DNA of 41,040 nucleotides from CAYSPT01 sp964432985 (GTDB taxonomy: Bacteria; Muiribacteriota; CAYSPT01): NCBI GenBank assembly GCA_964432985.1, contig CAYSPT010000045.1:1-41040 (forward strand), read 5' to 3'. A program made the translations under genes and the position numbers. The notes under the pieces are model-generated. The model did no database searches. It had not been told where the DNA came from and was given only the letters and a program-made list of their open reading frames with translations. How positions within the stretch are numbered: the stretch's first letter is position 1; each line of letters begins with the position of its first letter. Below, one piece after another: positions 12,001-17,285 of this stretch.

Positions 12001-12330
12001 TCTACCGCCGGGCCGCTTTTGACCGGTATCAGCCTCAGCTCCAATCCCTTCACACCCAACGGTGACGGGTTGAACGACCGTCTCACCATCCGGTTCGGCC
12101 TGGCCCGGGACTCCGTGGTTTCGGTCACAATCTGGGACACCGGCGGGAATGTTGCCAGGACCCTGGTGGAAGCCGAAAACCTGCCCGCGGGCTGGCTTTC
12201 GGTCCAGTGGGACGGCAGCACCCGGTGGGAAGGCCGGGTCAGCTCGGGTAACTATATCCTGGAAATAGAGGCCCTGAGCGATAACGGTGAGCAGCGGACG
12301 GAAACCATGATGATCGGATTGGTCAGGTAA
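1..12330 (+). CDS. Giant repeat-rich surface protein/adhesin, 5'-truncated, with C-terminal FlgD/CHU_C-like domain
   Basis: The frame is open from base 1, so the start lies upstream and at least 4109 residues are present. The first ~3040 residues are eleven tandem units of about 280-287 residues. Each unit has a block around EGEKMSVLKFKITDAGGD, an acidic stretch like DDDGDTYVFDIDET that could bind calcium, and a second Ig-like half starting near TELRFTTQPS with a DENGNVD motif. More divergent Ig-like domains follow (~3040-3840). Next is a ZU5-like segment (LEVPPGAVVTDTTISIE, ~3860) and a final ~100-residue domain starting NPFTPNGDGLND and ending GRVSSGNYILEIEA. That end resembles FlgD Ig-like/CHU_C domains, which in Bacteroidetes serve as type IX export signals. 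Composition is rich in Thr, Asp, Ser and Ala with almost no Cys. A role as secreted adhesin or surface-layer stalk is inferred. The two genes downstream encode outer-membrane barrels that may serve its export. Confidence is high for the gene and moderate for the role. Confidence 0.93.
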   Translation: MNVTKDVGDFDFTATFDNYIDEGVSAGSVSDSGYTVTVAGDTSVDAHASPIAGNAVDLTSVADTLGEKMDVLKFKITDAGGDTFATNIDQITIPITGTGENASTDIAWAGLYDDASPGSPVATATITNTELTFGSAPDSGGTAGLDAIANSSSVSYTVNVYLNTSLTDDDGDTYIFDIDETRIGVDQGTSSQMVDDSGAVTAVTGTVDIDASQLVFTTQPSTTGTINSDIAQSPVIKAVDANNNVDTGYTSNITIVAVLASNNSTSGGGTLTLTPASGSGMSSGVYTGTQVRYSAVETIDLQVDSGVLPTVYSNSITFSVASNTAVEAHSGGAQADSDLSSIANTEGAKMTVLKFEIDDKGGDGIATQVDQITVAVTGSGAAAASDIVWVELYNDTAGSQVMNISHADCSITNSLITFGPVPDSGNDADLVSIADGGAASFSVNIYLNGSGLTAADTQTYIFDIDETRIGADTGTSSQMGGDTGGVLAVTGTIDVVATAIQITQQPSSLGSVNNDITQKPVFTLIDANSNTDTEFSDNLTITAVLASNNSTGGSGTLSITPASGTAPVNGVFTLTQLSYDVAESIDIKVIDEPENLSAKFTNAITFSTSSTSTVSAHSGGAQADRDLSSIADTEGEKITVLKFAITDAGGDGTATLVDGITVEITGASTGANASADIVWAELYNDTAGSQVATAASITNNLIIFGSAQDSGNDADLVSVADSSSRSFSVNIYLNSDLTDPDNATYVFDVDETKVYTDLGTSSRMASDSSAVTAVTGTIAVVATQLRYSTQPSSSGTINVSIAQDPTVSATDENGNVDLDETETITISAVLASNNETPGGGTLTMVPATPVQLTSGEYTSTTLMYDWVEVIDLKLVGSEHAGPFYSDQIDFSATATSTVADATSPQGDRNLTSIGDTQVEKMTVLKFKIVDAGGDSTDTLVDGITIEITGSGGSASTDIAWAELYDLTGNSQVATAAEITDDYIAFGINPDAESDADLDTVTDSSSVEYAVNIYLAAPLTAADNTTYVFDIDEDVVFTDTVTSSQMAADSGAITAVTGTIDVEATELRFTTQPSGNLTMNADIAQHPVVSAVDANANVDLDDTETVTISAVVAGDRGTAGSGTLTLTPVSGSAMVNGTYTNTQLRYDTLETIDLKVTGSVHTTEIFSNSIIVNPAATTTVDAHSSPQANFNLSSIDDTEGEKFSIIKFAITDAGDDSTPTHIDQISVSISGSGGNAASDISWAELRASDGGDHQVATSSGINITNSAITFGNAPDAGDDGDMDTVPDGTAVEYTVYIYVNNAGLGATDGTVYNFDIDETNIGTDQGTSSYMAGDSTAITIIIGTVDVDATEIQFNTQPSTDATINNDIVQHPIIWATDENGNRDYNESENLTITPVDPVSQALLPGTLTLAPVSGSAMGSGAYTNTQLMYDQVDEIQLKVAGSTHAGPYYSNSITFTANQTSTVAVADTPQADLDLSSVADTEGEKMSVLKFKITDPGGDSEPTYVDGIGIAITGTSTGENASADIAWAELYNDTDTVQVATAAAIMDNGIGFGGAPDSQGDADLVMIPDGQSVSFTVNIYLNTSLTDDDGDTYVFDIDETGVGTDTGTSSGMAADSAAVTPVTGTIDVDVTELRFTQQPSGTGTINTEIAQYPIIQATDENGNLDSGDTQTVTITPVLSSNNSTPGSGTLTITPASGSALVSGVYTGTALQYSVVETIDLRAVGGVTSTPVYSDAIAFSANATSTVDAAASPQGDRDLASINNAELDKMSVLKFQITDAGGDGVDTLVDQLTVPITGTGANASADIAWAELYDDTNGAQVGTAASINDDSLVFGTAADAENDADLISVPDSSSVSFTVNVYLSASLTDDDGDTYVFDIDETEVDTDTGTGSQMAGDSTAVTAVTGTIDVDSTLLTITTQPSGTVTVATDVTQDMEIKAVDANGNVDLDDTQTVTITPVLASDHGSAGSGTLTLTPASGSALVNGLYTGTQLQYSVVEDIDVKIEGSTHAGPYYTTTIVVQGNATTTVPAATVPVPSSNISSVADTEGEKFTVIKFKITDAGDDSASTLVDRITVNISGGTASADIAWAELVADDGGDHRVALSASISDSAIVFGSAPDDEADADLDEVTDGTSIGYSVYIYLASTLTAADGTAHVFSIDETDVDTDTNGSSLMAGDSGGVTDVTGTLAVTATQLTFTTQPGSVMTINQDADPNPVIAATDENGNIDIDSTDTITVSAVDADTHGAATGTLAMTPDAVSGAYDLSTAPSPGIYTNTTMTYDTIEQIKLKVAGSTLTGPYFSDEIAVSSSRTTTVDVADSPQTDRALSSVADTEGEKMRVLAFKITDAGDDTYSTHIDRLTVTIGGTAGAASTDIAWAELRADDGGDHQVATAASITDTEIVFGSPPDNGSDSDLDEIIEGGAVGYTVYVYMNTSLTAVDNTIYTFDIDETMVEPDYAISTQMDTDSSGVSPVTGTVTVVATELRFSTAPSATGMVNVDIAQSPVIGATDSNGNVDADNTETVTVSAVLASDNNTSGTGTLSLTPATPASLVAGQYINTALSYTYPEEIDLKAEGSLHPGPYYSSGIDFSTEATTTVDAHSSPQADTDLSSIADTEGEKMSVLKFKVTDSGADSTPARVDQITVSISGTGVTASTDIVWAELYDDTNTTRIATAASISDTDIVFGSTPDSGDDADLVTIPDGTGVEFTVNIYLVTSLTDDDGDTYIFDIDETGIGCDTSLSSQMAGDSAAVAPVTGTIDVDATELRFLTQPSATSLVNTDLAQNPEVAATDENGNVDVDGVETLTITAVLASDHGTAGTGSLTLTPVSGSALTAGRYTNTVLTYDYPETVDVKVEGSVHATAIYSGSIAFSTAGTTTVDAVASPQADRDLSSVDDTELEKMSVLKFKITDQGADATATLLDRIVISVAGTAGNAASDIVWAELYNDTLGARVTDTVTLGSISNTSISFGITPDSEDDADLISIADSSTTSFTVNLYFNSSLAASDLTTYIFDVDETLVGPDGGASSQMTTDTAAVTMVTGTVDVDVSALKVTGNGSLTAGNSTTLTVFGVDENGNLDLDYAGSKNITFSGPGTIGTNTPTVTDQSAATVNVGSPTSITFTAGQSSAGGTLTVYLVETVNLEATDGVNSTGGLPGNILPLTVTPAGQAALAFSQNPSTGDAAGTPFATQPMVQFQDPYGNVATSATGNITLSAVLAADHGTAGSGTLGGTVTVAAAAGVATFSGIYYTKVETIHVKAESGSLDAGFSTDVTVTSTGTAYQAIMTGGPYSSDAGGVATVTVEVQDQYGNAETNGAVAVTPTSDTTGTHAFYQTGTTTALPGGQLTVGNGSSSGTFDYYTELSGTDTLTATTTLSVPTDTETVTVSAAAAYQAVFSSTPLTLSAGTSGTVTVEVQDEFSNSQSTGSVEITMSSNSTGAFYFYETGTTTVLTDDKITIAGGSSSGTFDYHDLKEGTPTLTATTTLTVTTDTQGVTVNRDMFSQLQLVLPGETAAPGTVAGKTGTVSDQTAGNAFSLTVNACDDYFNVDMGITDTVQITSSDPLFTALDVLFTAGTKSQTITLKTSGAQTITVTDTTQGGITTDTATVTVIPGALHHFKVDHDGTAVANSNELMTISARDEFDNVVTTWTGTVTLGTNTILTDDNITWYQGDGTNAPNNAAGDDDEATLLFDAADNGQVTVYFRGTKFETIDISMTDGVKPDDGTEGNLDVGAAGAYTMTLESTAPSELPKPRTAVSMEVLVKDKYGNLQKNAAVTFTVREGDGEIDADQASAGIQASTVTGTDGTATAQWMLGAGKNVARATITPVETGGTTMVEFTVNAQNNVAQSTVSSSSTETQTISLSDGTKLEVPPGAVVTDTTISIEQKYDPMVEDEYEQGVPSPHTDSVYLDYLTTEGEKDLDGGTGVPLAFEMLPSGKLFTEPVLFKIPLPLGTSAELAAKARLYFWDVVEWVPVGGEVELISGQYWLTAALNHFSTYAVVVEETPAPSTAGPLLTGISLSSNPFTPNGDGLNDRLTIRFGLARDSVVSVTIWDTGGNVARTLVEAENLPAGWLSVQWDGSTRWEGRVSSGNYILEIEALSDNGEQRTETMMIGLVR
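130..9130 (+). repeat. Eleven tandem ~850-bp coding repeats in the giant surface protein
   Basis: The conserved EGEK-type block recurs at about 190, 1030, 1890, 2741, 3582, 4441, 5287, 6130, 6985, 7836 and 8676, a spacing of 840-861 bp. Copies differ by many substitutions and small indels, so this is an old array and not a recent exact duplication. The eleventh copy keeps the first half, but its second half has diverged. More copies probably lie upstream of the window. Confidence 0.93.
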
Positions 12331-12420
12331 TTCGAATAATTCATGAATGTTCGTTACGAGCCGCAGCAGAAGAGTTTGTGAATTATTAGGGTTAAGAACG
12401 GTGAGGATTGTGAACTGAAT

Positions 12421-14442
12421 GTGATTCGGAAAGGTAAAAACAATGAAATTGAGCGATATGATCGACGGACTGCTGAGTATGCTGCGGGTATTCTCGCAGT
12501 GGTGCTCCTGGTCTGGCCCGCAATTTGTGTACGGAGTTTAGAATTATTCGGAGGTAAAGTAACAGTGGATCTACAGTCCGGATTGTCAGCCTACAACGTC
12601 GATGTCGACGGTGATGCCGACGGGTTCCTGGGACGGATACGGCGTGGGAACGAGCTCAAGATGAGTGTCGGATCCACCATCGTGACCCGCACCAGGGTCA
12701 CGGCCCGCGGTAGACCTCATCGGGACGTCAGGCTCGTACTGGAGCTGGACGACGGACTGTACCCGAGTCTCAGGAAACTGAACCTGCGGTGGACTCCGGG
12801 GGACTGGTATGTCAACCTGGGGAACCTGAAGGCCTCTCTCCCCGACGTGACACTCCCCATGGACATGCGGAGCCAGTTCTCCCTGAGCTGCGGCCGGACT
12901 ACAAAAGATGAGCGGATGCACCTGTCATTCGGCCGTCTGACCACCCAGTTCAAACGAGACACCTTTTTTGGTGACGAGACCGAAGGACCGTACTTCCTGG
13001 CCAACGAGCTGCTCGTGTCCGGGTCGGAGACGGTGCGTATTGACAATGAGCGGGTTTACCGGGGAAAAGATTACAGCATGGATTACCGGCACGGCACCAT
13101 AACGTTTCAACGGCCGGTGCGCGAAAGTGAGCGGGTAACGGTGGATTACGAGTATGACTCGTTTTTCGGGGTGGGACGCAACCGGATATCGGGGGCGGTT
13201 TACCGCCGCCGGATAACGTCATGGCTGGTGGCCGGCCTGTCCGGAGCATACCAGCGCACCGAAGCGTCGGACGGCACAGGGACTGTGTTCCTGGACCACG
13301 GGGTGAGCGGGTTCGTTCTGGAGCTGGCTCCTCCAAAGGGCGGCGGTTCTGTCACCTGTGAAGCGGCCAGGAGCGTACGGGAGCAGCAGGATGGCGAGCG
13401 ACAGGGCAGGGCGGTCAAGGTCAACTGGAACGCTGCGGCGAAAGGCGTGACGCACTCGGGACGTTTCGAGTCATACACCCCGGGATTTTTCTCGGTGGGC
13501 CGGGCCAGCGAACTGGATGATCGCAAGCTGTTTCAACTGGGTGTGTCCAGGCACCGTTCGGAAGGAATGTCGTGGAATGTCGCGTACCAGGACCACAGCA
13601 CGGTCCAGGACAGGCAAACAGAGCTTTTACGAAACCGGGAGCTTGGCACAGCTTCCGTGTCTTTCAAGGTCAGCCGCCGGCGCCGGATGGTATGCGAGTT
13701 GACTGGCGAAAGTGAACGCTGGCGTGATGTGCAGGACGATCCTCTCTATGATCAGCGCCGCGAAAATGTCCGGGCCGGTTTCAAATGGCGCGTAAACGGA
13801 GCGCTATGGGAAAACCTCGTGGGCTGGGAACAAAAAAGTGACCTGGCCGGCGGCGGGGCGGGGGACAACGAACGCTTTGCTGAGCTGTCGGTCAAGGGCC
13901 GGCCGGTGTCATGCCTGGTGACCCAGGCCCGCCTTCGCATGACCGATGTGAACTCAGCGGTCAACGGTGACGCGTACCGGAACCTCTATCATCTTGGCTG
14001 TCAGACTGAAAGGCTTTTTACCTGCCGTCTGGACGGGGCTGTTACCATGACCGATGCTGCTGAGTCACCCGCCTGGCGTGAGCTGGTGTCCAGGATTTCC
14101 CTGGACTCCGTGGTGATCAAACCCCTCACTCTGGAAGCCAGGTTCGAGAACAAGAGAAAAGAGATCCCCGTTACGGGAGCGCACTCAGGCTCCAGCGCCT
14201 GGACAGGCGTAGTGAAGTACCGGGTAAACAGGAAATTCGAAGCCGAGGCGTCTTATGGACACCGCAGCACCGCCGGCCAGTCGTGGCGCCGGGAGAGAAT
14301 AGGCAAAGTGTATCTGAGGTACCAGGGATTCAAGCAACTCGACCTGAGTCTGGGAAGAGAAACCTACCAGGCAGTTCAGGCCGATACTAGCAAGGATTAC
14401 GATGGTAGTGTGGCCTACTTGCAGGCCATGGTGAAATTTTAA
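12421..14442 (+). CDS. Outer-membrane beta-barrel protein with SprA-like motif
   Basis: A 673-residue protein starting at GTG, with GTGAGG 14 bases upstream. A hydrophobic stretch at residues 21-36 (AAGILAVVLLVWPAIC) looks like a late signal sequence. The segment at residues ~188-246 reads EGPYFL, VSGSETVRIDNERVYRGKDY, then DYRHGTITFQRPV and VTVDYEY. This pattern recurs in SprA/Sov-type and related outer-membrane proteins of FCB bacteria. The remaining ~400 residues alternate short polar and aromatic strands typical of a transmembrane barrel and end in KF. It is far shorter than true SprA (about 2400 residues), so it is not an orthologue. Lying between the giant surface protein and a PorV-like protein, it may take part in export or anchoring of the giant protein (inference). 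A shorter overlapping ATG frame near 12443 ends after about 32 codons and was not chosen. Confidence 0.8.
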   Translation: MIRKGKNNEIERYDRRTAEYAAGILAVVLLVWPAICVRSLELFGGKVTVDLQSGLSAYNVDVDGDADGFLGRIRRGNELKMSVGSTIVTRTRVTARGRPHRDVRLVLELDDGLYPSLRKLNLRWTPGDWYVNLGNLKASLPDVTLPMDMRSQFSLSCGRTTKDERMHLSFGRLTTQFKRDTFFGDETEGPYFLANELLVSGSETVRIDNERVYRGKDYSMDYRHGTITFQRPVRESERVTVDYEYDSFFGVGRNRISGAVYRRRITSWLVAGLSGAYQRTEASDGTGTVFLDHGVSGFVLELAPPKGGGSVTCEAARSVREQQDGERQGRAVKVNWNAAAKGVTHSGRFESYTPGFFSVGRASELDDRKLFQLGVSRHRSEGMSWNVAYQDHSTVQDRQTELLRNRELGTASVSFKVSRRRRMVCELTGESERWRDVQDDPLYDQRRENVRAGFKWRVNGALWENLVGWEQKSDLAGGGAGDNERFAELSVKGRPVSCLVTQARLRMTDVNSAVNGDAYRNLYHLGCQTERLFTCRLDGAVTMTDAAESPAWRELVSRISLDSVVIKPLTLEARFENKRKEIPVTGAHSGSSAWTGVVKYRVNRKFEAEASYGHRSTAGQSWRRERIGKVYLRYQGFKQLDLSLGRETYQAVQADTSKDYDGSVAYLQAMVKF

Positions 14443-14456
14443 GCTCATACACCGTA

Positions 14457-14519
14457 AGGTGTACGTCATCCACCAGTAGGTGTACGTCATCCACCAGTAG
14501 GTGTACGTCATCCGCCGGC
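14457..14519. repeat. Intergenic tandem repeat, three 21-bp units
   Basis: AGGTGTACGTCATCC starts at 14457, 14478 and 14499, giving a 21-bp period. The array begins 15 bases after the stop codon of the barrel gene. The third copy runs into the hairpin at 14512-14530. Confidence 0.9.
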
Positions 14520-14530
14520 TTGACCGGCGG
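14512..14530. other. Perfect hairpin at the end of the 21-bp repeat array
   Basis: CCGCCGG-CTTGA-CCGGCGG forms a 7-bp GC stem with a 5-base loop. No T-run follows on either strand, so it is not a standard intrinsic terminator. It could stabilise the 3' end of the upstream message or attenuate read-through into the next gene. Confidence 0.6.
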
Positions 14531-14587
14531 ATACACACGCAGGTGAAGTGTAAGTAAATACGTAAGATGACATGGGAGGTCATATCA

Positions 14588-15904
14588 ATGAGTACTGTAC
14601 GGAATGGAACACTGTTCGCTGTTGCTGTTGTGGTGATGGCTCTGACGGCCTCGCCGGTAACGGCTTCGTCATTCACATACGTGAACGCCGGCATGCGCCC
14701 CGGGAGCATGGGCAACGCCTTCACCGGTGTGTCCAACGATGTCAACGCCGTGCTTTTCAATCCCGCCGGTCTGGCGAAAACCGATGTGTATGAGTTCGCC
14801 TTCATGCACAACAAGAAGTACAACCTGACCATCGGTCCGGATTACAGCACCAGTTTCGTTGGTTTTTCGACTATGGGATACCCTTTCGGAGCCTTTGGCT
14901 TCGCCTACTTGAAACATGGTGACGATTCCATCATGTCCGAAGAATCTCTGGTGCTTTCTTACGGAAAGCGTTTCAGTAACGTCATTTCGGCCGGTATCTC
15001 TTACAAAAGGTTGAGCCTGAAGCCCCGCGGTCACCAGCAGCAAGCGGGAGACCCCGCCATCGTGGACCAGGGAACATCTGCCTTCGATCTCTCGGTACTT
15101 GGGCATTTCAAAGGGATTACGGGAGGTCTGGCCCTGAGGAACCTGGGCGGGGAGTTCGGGATAGTGTCGCAGGAAAAAATTCCTTCGGTGATGAGTCTCG
15201 GGCTCTCGTTCAACGTGGCCGACACACTGCTGTGCGCGCTGGATATTGACAGTATGAAAAACATCAAAGAAGAGGCCGGCCGAAGTACCATCTACCACGT
15301 CGGTATCGAGTATGGCTGGGAAGACACCGTCTTTCTGCGTGCCGGGGCCAATGACGGCAAGCCGACCTTCGGGGTGGGGCTCAAAGCCCGGAACGTCAAG
15401 CTGGACCTGGCCTATACCGAGAAGAACGTGACCAAGGACAAGTTCATGTTTTCGGCAGGGATGTTTTTCGGCCCCTCCTCTGAAAGCGAGGCCGCACGCG
15501 AAGCCGAACGTCGGGCCACTGAGCAGCTTCTGGCCGCGGCGCCCCCCGCGGCTGTCATCGAATCCCGGGTCACACCCGGGGAGGCGATTATAAACGGGAA
15601 AAAGATACCCTCTTCAATGCTCATGGTTCGTGATGGGGTGCGGTACGTTCCCGGCGGGCTGGTGGCCGACTATATGGAAATGTCACTGTTTTTCAACGCC
15701 GAGACCGGGGAGGGGACCCTCCAGGCAGGAGAGCAGTCATATGAGTTTCAGGCAGGCAGCGACCTGCTGGTGGTCGACGAAGATTGGCGCCGTCTTTCCC
15801 ACGACGTAATCGCAAAAGACAAGGCGCCCTGGCTCCCGCTTGACAGCCTGGCCAAAGTGCTCGGGACCGCCTCTACGGTCAAAGAGATCAACTCTATTAG
15901 GTAA
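14588..15904 (+). CDS. PorV/UPF0164-like outer-membrane barrel with C-terminal copper-amine-oxidase-N-like domain
   Basis: A 438-residue protein. ATG at 14588 is chosen because GGGAGG (14574-14579) lies 8 bases upstream and a signal peptide (residues 1-27, ending VTAS) follows at once; an in-frame ATG at 14567 precedes the ribosome site. Residues 35-62, GMRPGSMGNAFTGVSNDVNA then FNPAGLA, match the N-terminal hallmark of PorV/UPF0164/FadL-like barrels. Repeated amphipathic strands continue to about residue 300 (FSAGMFFG). After an Ala/Glu-rich linker, residues ~335-438 (INGKKIPSSMLMVRDGVRYV, then PWLPLDSLAKVLG) resemble the copper amine oxidase N-terminal-like domain often seen in envelope proteins. 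PorV shuttles cargo in type IX secretion. With a giant CTD-bearing protein and a SprA-like barrel upstream, a related role is plausible but unproven. The stop codon lies inside the first unit of a tandem array. Confidence 0.85.
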   Translation: MSTVRNGTLFAVAVVVMALTASPVTASSFTYVNAGMRPGSMGNAFTGVSNDVNAVLFNPAGLAKTDVYEFAFMHNKKYNLTIGPDYSTSFVGFSTMGYPFGAFGFAYLKHGDDSIMSEESLVLSYGKRFSNVISAGISYKRLSLKPRGHQQQAGDPAIVDQGTSAFDLSVLGHFKGITGGLALRNLGGEFGIVSQEKIPSVMSLGLSFNVADTLLCALDIDSMKNIKEEAGRSTIYHVGIEYGWEDTVFLRAGANDGKPTFGVGLKARNVKLDLAYTEKNVTKDKFMFSAGMFFGPSSESEAAREAERRATEQLLAAAPPAAVIESRVTPGEAIINGKKIPSSMLMVRDGVRYVPGGLVADYMEMSLFFNAETGEGTLQAGEQSYEFQAGSDLLVVDEDWRRLSHDVIAKDKAPWLPLDSLAKVLGTASTVKEINSIR

Positions 15905-16020
15905 ATGATGAAACTCAATAGTAAATGATAAGGCCCAATCGTAAATGATGAGACCCAATCGTAAATGATGAGACCCAATCGTAAATGATAAGGCCCAATC
16001 GTAACTGGTGCAACCCAGTA
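15901..16020. repeat. Intergenic tandem repeat, six 20-bp units, containing the upstream stop codon
   Basis: Six head-to-tail units of 20 bp start at 15901, 15921, 15941, 15961, 15981 and 16001, consensus GTAAATGATGAGACCCAATC. Units 3 and 4 are identical, as are 2 and 5; the outer ones are more diverged. The TAA stop of the PorV-like gene (15902-15904) is part of unit 1. The reverse complement of the unit matches the 20-bp unit downstream of flgK at 16 of 20 positions. Confidence 0.95.
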
Positions 16021-16066
16021 ATTCAGTAGCATACGTTCACGCCCGGGTGGAAAGTGGGGCCAACAC

Positions 16067-17242
16067 ATGGACACCGGCAAGCCATTCATGTTCGTTCTCA
16101 GGATCAAGCTCGAAGAAACTCGACGCGGATTGCTGGGATACTGCCTGGTAGTCGGTGATTCCAGGAAGCTCAAGATCTTGAAGTGTGTGGCCGCGGTCAA
16201 TTATTGGTCGGAAAAATTTTTAAAGTCCGTCGATTTGACTGGCTCGTGGCAGGATTTCCTGTTGAATATCAAGAAGCAGTATGACTCATTGAACCTGGAG
16301 CTTTTGGTGGAGATTTCCAAAGGTATCCATACACGGTTTGAAGGATCTCCCCCGGAACGGGTAGCCAAGCTCGTTTCCATAATGACCACCGTACCCGATC
16401 TCAACATGAAGAATATAGTCATGAAACAGTTCGTGCTCGAAGACCTCAAAGAGATATTTCCCACCGGCAAGCTGAAACTGGAGGTCCTCAGCGAACTGGC
16501 GTACTACGAAGATGATAAGACCGGGAAGCAAGATTCCGCTCCTGAAGCCGAACCGGTGGTAATACCGGCCGGTGAAGAAGATATCGGCCAAAGCCGGGAC
16601 CACACCGATGAAAAGGAAAGACATCCTGAAGAGGGTGACAATGGTGCTGCCGGTACTTCGGCTAAAGCAGAAAAACCGGAAAAGACAGGGGAACAGAAAC
16701 CTGACAAGATTAGCGAAGCACATGGCGGCGAAAATGATGAGAAAGAATCCGGATCCGATACCTCGGAAACGGAGAAGTCAGGTGCCCGTGACGGTACCCC
16801 ACCCACCCCAACAGGAGACCGGGCGAACACTCCAACCGGCGAGGACGAAGAGGACGAAGATGGAAAGCCGGCCGGTCCGGACCTTGGCAGCCAGGTGGAT
16901 CTGGTGGTCGATCCGGTGGATGGAGTGCCGGCCTACCGGTTGAAAATAGGTGATATCGTTCTCGCTTCTAGAAGCACTGGTTTCAGGACTCCGGCAAAGG
17001 TGATTTCGGTCGCCAGGAAAAAAGACGAACCGCACCTGCTGATGGTGACACTAAATCTGTCGGAAGGAGTAAACGGCCACGCAGAGACAATGCGCAATGC
17101 CCTGGTCTACGCCGAAACCAGGAAGTCTGCCCGACGAACCCAAAAGCCGTCGTATGCTCCTCTGGCAATCAGCCTGGCCGCCCTGTCGGCGGTCATACTG
17201 TTTACCTACCTCTTCGGAAAATACGTCCTGTCAGTCTTCTAA
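16067..17242 (+). CDS. Acidic tail-anchored membrane protein, unknown function
   Basis: I do not recognise this 391-residue protein. Residues 1-150 form a folded-looking region with alternating helices (for example LKSVDLTGSWQDFLLNIKKQ). Residues ~150-270 are a highly charged, Glu/Asp/Lys/Pro-rich low-complexity linker. A second compact region (~278-350, RLKIGDIVLASRSTGFRTPA) looks beta-rich. A single transmembrane helix lies at the very C-terminus (~366-388, LAISLAALSAVILFTYLFGK). There is no signal peptide, so the bulk should be cytoplasmic with a tail anchor. It starts at ATG with only a weak AGTGGGG upstream. It follows the 20-bp repeat array and converges on the thioredoxin/cyclophilin gene. 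Nothing in the context fixes its function. Confidence 0.75.
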   Translation: MDTGKPFMFVLRIKLEETRRGLLGYCLVVGDSRKLKILKCVAAVNYWSEKFLKSVDLTGSWQDFLLNIKKQYDSLNLELLVEISKGIHTRFEGSPPERVAKLVSIMTTVPDLNMKNIVMKQFVLEDLKEIFPTGKLKLEVLSELAYYEDDKTGKQDSAPEAEPVVIPAGEEDIGQSRDHTDEKERHPEEGDNGAAGTSAKAEKPEKTGEQKPDKISEAHGGENDEKESGSDTSETEKSGARDGTPPTPTGDRANTPTGEDEEDEDGKPAGPDLGSQVDLVVDPVDGVPAYRLKIGDIVLASRSTGFRTPAKVISVARKKDEPHLLMVTLNLSEGVNGHAETMRNALVYAETRKSARRTQKPSYAPLAISLAALSAVILFTYLFGKYVLSVF

Positions 17243-17285
17243 CACCAATCTTAAGCAATACCGGTGAGTCGATACGACAATGTAT

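Noticed and set aside
14457..14530. CRISPR array
   Set aside because: The 21-bp units have no variable spacers; this is a simple tandem repeat.
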